From the NCBI GenBank assembly GCA_964594985.1, contig CAZQNQ010000020.1, forward strand, positions 1-64,000: a stretch of DNA of 64,000 nt. Direction: 5' to 3'. The DNA comes from JADLHS01 sp964594985 (GTDB lineage: Bacteria > Verrucomicrobiota > Verrucomicrobiia > Limisphaerales > JADLHS01). The translations under genes were made by a program, and so were the position numbers. The notes below the pieces were generated by a model. It was not told where the DNA came from. It ran no database searches and saw nothing but the letters and a program-made list of their open reading frames with translations. Below, piece by piece: positions 62,182 to 64,000 of this stretch (positions are counted from its first letter, which is position 1; every line of letters begins with the position of its first letter).

Positions 62182-63690
62182 ATGAGCGCAGTGAACGAAA
62201 CTTTGATCCGTGATGTGGTGGCCGAAGTACTGGGCCGCATCGGTGGCGCGACGACAACCGTAACAACTTCCGCTCCAGTCGCGCCCGCGCCTGCGGCGAA
62301 GAGTGACTCCTGTGGTTGTGGCACGAAGAAAGCCACGTCCGCTCCGGCGTTGCGTGGCAAATACGGCGTGTTCGCCACGGCGGACGAAGCTTGTGCGGCG
62401 GCGCAGGAAGCTTTCTTGCAGTTGCAGCAAAAGGGTATGGCTGCTCGGCGCAAGATCGAAGAGATCGTCAAGACGATGGCGGAGAAGAACGCCGAGCCTT
62501 GGGGCAAGATTGAATTTGAAGAGACGAAGATCGGCAGCCTGCCGCACAAGGTTGCCAAGCTGGGCTTGATCAAACTCGTGCCCGGCGTGGATTGGTTGCG
62601 TCCGGACGCGCACAGTGGCGATCACGGCATCACGCTGGAGGAATACACGCCGTTCGGCGTGGTCGGCGCGATCACGCCCAGCACGCACTCGATTCCCACG
62701 TTGAGCGGCAACATCGTCAACATCTGCGCGGCGGGAAACTCAGTGGTGTTCAACGCTCATCCGAGTGCGGCGAAGTGCGCGGCGGTGGCGGTGCGCGCTT
62801 ACAATGAGGCGATTTATCGCGAGACCGGCATCGAGAACATCGCGTGCATCATCGAGAAGCCGACGCTGGATTCATTCAACGCGCTCTGCAAAAACGACAA
62901 CACCCGCCTGTTGCTTGTCACCGGCGGACCGATGGTCGTGAAGGCGGCGATGCAGACCGGCAAGCGTGCCATCTGCGCCGGCCCAGGAAATCCCCCGGTG
63001 TTTGTGGATGATACCTGCTGCCCGACGCGCGCAGCGAAGGCGATCATTTCCGGCGCGGCGTTTGACAACAATCTGCTGTGCATTGGCGAGAAACAGGTCT
63101 TCGTGCTTGATCACGTTGCGGACAAGTTGATGCAGCGCATGTCCGAGAACGGCGCGGTGAAATTGAATTCCGCACAGTTGACCCAACTCACCAAAGCGGC
63201 GTTCACGTTCAAGGAAGGGCAGGGTGGCGATTGCGCTCATGCCAGCGTGAACAAGGAACTCATTGGCAAAGATGCCAGTGTTCTGGCTCAGGCCGCGGGA
63301 ATCAATGTGCCCGCCGACACCCAACTTTTGTTTGCCGAGACGGATGTGAATCATCCATTCGTGCAGGAAGAGCAGATGATGCCAATGTTGCCCATCGTGC
63401 GCGTGAAGAGCGTCGAGGAAGGCATCGCGCTATCATTGCAATCCGAACACAACTACAAGCACACGGCGATTATCCACTCGCACGATGTCGAGAACATTAC
63501 CGCGATGGCGCGTGCGTTGGATACGACTTTGTTTGTGAAGAACGGCCCGTCGCCCGCTGGGCTCGGACTGGGCGGCGAAGGTTACCTGAGTTTCTCCATC
63601 GCCACGCCGACCGGCGAAGGCATCACGAACCCACGCACGTTCACGCGCGTCCGCCGCTGCGTGATGGTGGATAACCTCCGGATTTATTAA
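62182..63690 (+). CDS. Microcompartment CoA-acylating aldehyde dehydrogenase
   Basis: 502 residues; oxidises an aldehyde (propionaldehyde or lactaldehyde) with CoA and NAD to acyl-CoA inside the shell. The first 20 residues (NETLIRDVVAEVLGRIGG) are an encapsulation helix; an Ala/Pro/Thr linker with an unusual CGCG cysteine pair (about residues 44-47) leads to the catalytic domain. Catalytic Cys300 is in DNNLLCIGEKQVF; GAITPSTHSIPTLSGN and GGPMVVKAAMQTGKRAICAGPGN form the cofactor site. Follows the DUF262-HNH gene by 3 bp. Confidence 0.95.
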   Translation: MSAVNETLIRDVVAEVLGRIGGATTTVTTSAPVAPAPAAKSDSCGCGTKKATSAPALRGKYGVFATADEACAAAQEAFLQLQQKGMAARRKIEEIVKTMAEKNAEPWGKIEFEETKIGSLPHKVAKLGLIKLVPGVDWLRPDAHSGDHGITLEEYTPFGVVGAITPSTHSIPTLSGNIVNICAAGNSVVFNAHPSAAKCAAVAVRAYNEAIYRETGIENIACIIEKPTLDSFNALCKNDNTRLLLVTGGPMVVKAAMQTGKRAICAGPGNPPVFVDDTCCPTRAAKAIISGAAFDNNLLCIGEKQVFVLDHVADKLMQRMSENGAVKLNSAQLTQLTKAAFTFKEGQGGDCAHASVNKELIGKDASVLAQAAGINVPADTQLLFAETDVNHPFVQEEQMMPMLPIVRVKSVEEGIALSLQSEHNYKHTAIIHSHDVENITAMARALDTTLFVKNGPSPAGLGLGGEGYLSFSIATPTGEGITNPRTFTRVRRCVMVDNLRIY

Positions 63691-63849
63691 CCACGGATGA
63701 ACACAGATAAACACGGATTGGGACGGAGCGCGGGCTTTAGCCCGCTTCAAGGTTCGCATGTTTCAGGCGTTCGCACGGTGAATCGGCCTGAAGGTCGCGC
63801 TCCTTTGCGTTTTGGCTTCATCCGTGTCCATCCGTGTCCATCCGTGGTT
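63689..63849. repeat. Nested palindromic element 3 of the microcompartment operon
   Basis: Outer arms AACCACGGATG and CATCCGTGGTT enclose a different inner palindrome (GGAGCGCGGGCTTTAGCCCG ... GGTCGCGCTCC). A short tandem TCCGTGTCCA repeat precedes the right arm. It begins inside the aldehyde dehydrogenase stop codon and fills the gap to the next vertex gene. Confidence 0.88.
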
Positions 63850-63856
63850 TAACTTT

Positions 63857-64000
63857 ATGTTACTGGCACGCGTCGAAGGCAACATCGTAGCGACTCGGAA
63901 ACATCCGAGCCTCGATGGCTGGCGACTCGTGATCTGTCAGCCGATTGGCGCGGACGGTCAGGCCGAGGGTGCGCCGCAGGTGGCAATTGATTCGCACGGC
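63857..64000 (+). CDS. BMC-P (EutN/CcmL-type) vertex protein 2, partial
   Basis: First 48 codons only, cut by the window end. The start MLLARVEGNIVATRKHPSLD followed by GWRLVICQPIGADG matches the N-terminus of EutN/CcmL pentamer proteins and of the first vertex gene. Multiple vertex genes are usual in PVM-type loci. Confidence 0.88.
   Translation, partial: MLLARVEGNIVATRKHPSLDGWRLVICQPIGADGQAEGAPQVAIDSHG

Overview
This window is a chromosomal segment of a GC-rich bacterium, most probably from the phylum Verrucomicrobiota (Pedosphaerales/Limisphaerales-like). The clues are a G-V-T-L-I-E type pseudopilin typical of the phylum, a fused SecDF, a CTC-type L25, a Planctomycetes-Verrucomicrobia (PVM) type microcompartment locus, a Tat-exported Gfo/Idh oxidoreductase and an abundance of palindromic repeats. 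The taxonomic call is inference from gene content; no 16S gene is present.

Layout. 0-12.8 kb: membrane protein, decayed hisH/kinase remnants, methyltransferase, hisH, Mn-type superoxide dismutase, rhomboid protease, DNA polymerase IV, a REP-associated tyrosine transposase (RAYT), aconitase and RecQ. 12.9-25.6 kb: pseudopilin, rpsL-rpsG-fusA, yajC-secDF, TerC, RecJ, a second RAYT and a UvrD/PcrA helicase. 25.8-32.9 kb: a five-gene unit luxE-MFS-luxC-queD-apbE in which every junction is a 4-bp ATGA overlap, then mnmA and a small toxin-antitoxin pair. 32.9-41.9 kb: a Sel1-repeat/trypsin protein, a 1.8-kb non-coding repeat array, a membrane protein and tandem paralogous coiled-coil proteins. 42.1-45.9 kb: prs-rplY-pth-rpsF-ssb-rplI. 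46.1-51.8 kb: a deoxysugar unit (aldo/keto reductase, lactonase, alcohol dehydrogenase, GH78 alpha-L-rhamnosidase). 51.9-55.8 kb: a CAT-anticodon tRNA, a PiT phosphate transporter with its DUF47 partner, and a Gfo/Idh oxidoreductase. 55.9 kb to the end: DeoR-type regulator divergent from a microcompartment operon (pduL, three hexamer shell genes, ackA, vertex genes, CoA-acylating aldehyde dehydrogenase).

How the genes may work together. The sugar unit is suited to freeing and oxidising L-rhamnose or L-fucose to lactone, acid and further; such routes yield lactaldehyde, which the microcompartment aldehyde dehydrogenase, PduL phosphotransacylase and acetate-kinase-like enzyme could turn into lactate (or propionate-type acids) plus ATP. 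The dehydratase and aldolase needed between them are not in the window. Two genes foreign to known microcompartment loci sit inside the operon: a small unknown protein and a DUF262-HNH nuclease resembling restriction-type defence proteins.

The most striking signal is the repeat system. At least six families of palindromic elements are scattered here, two RAYT transposase genes sit beside or between copies, and copies of four families lie in frame inside conserved proteins (aconitase, RecQ zinc domain, UvrD, MnmA, LuxE-like synthetase, ApbE leader and a RAYT itself). Two families use the same reading frame in unrelated proteins, giving shared peptides. Other copies abut gene ends and supply stop codons, and nested elements fill three gaps of the microcompartment operon. 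A recurring promoter pattern, TTG(C/A)nn, 16 bp, TAnACT-like, is also visible, in several cases so close to the start codon that the mRNA would be leaderless.
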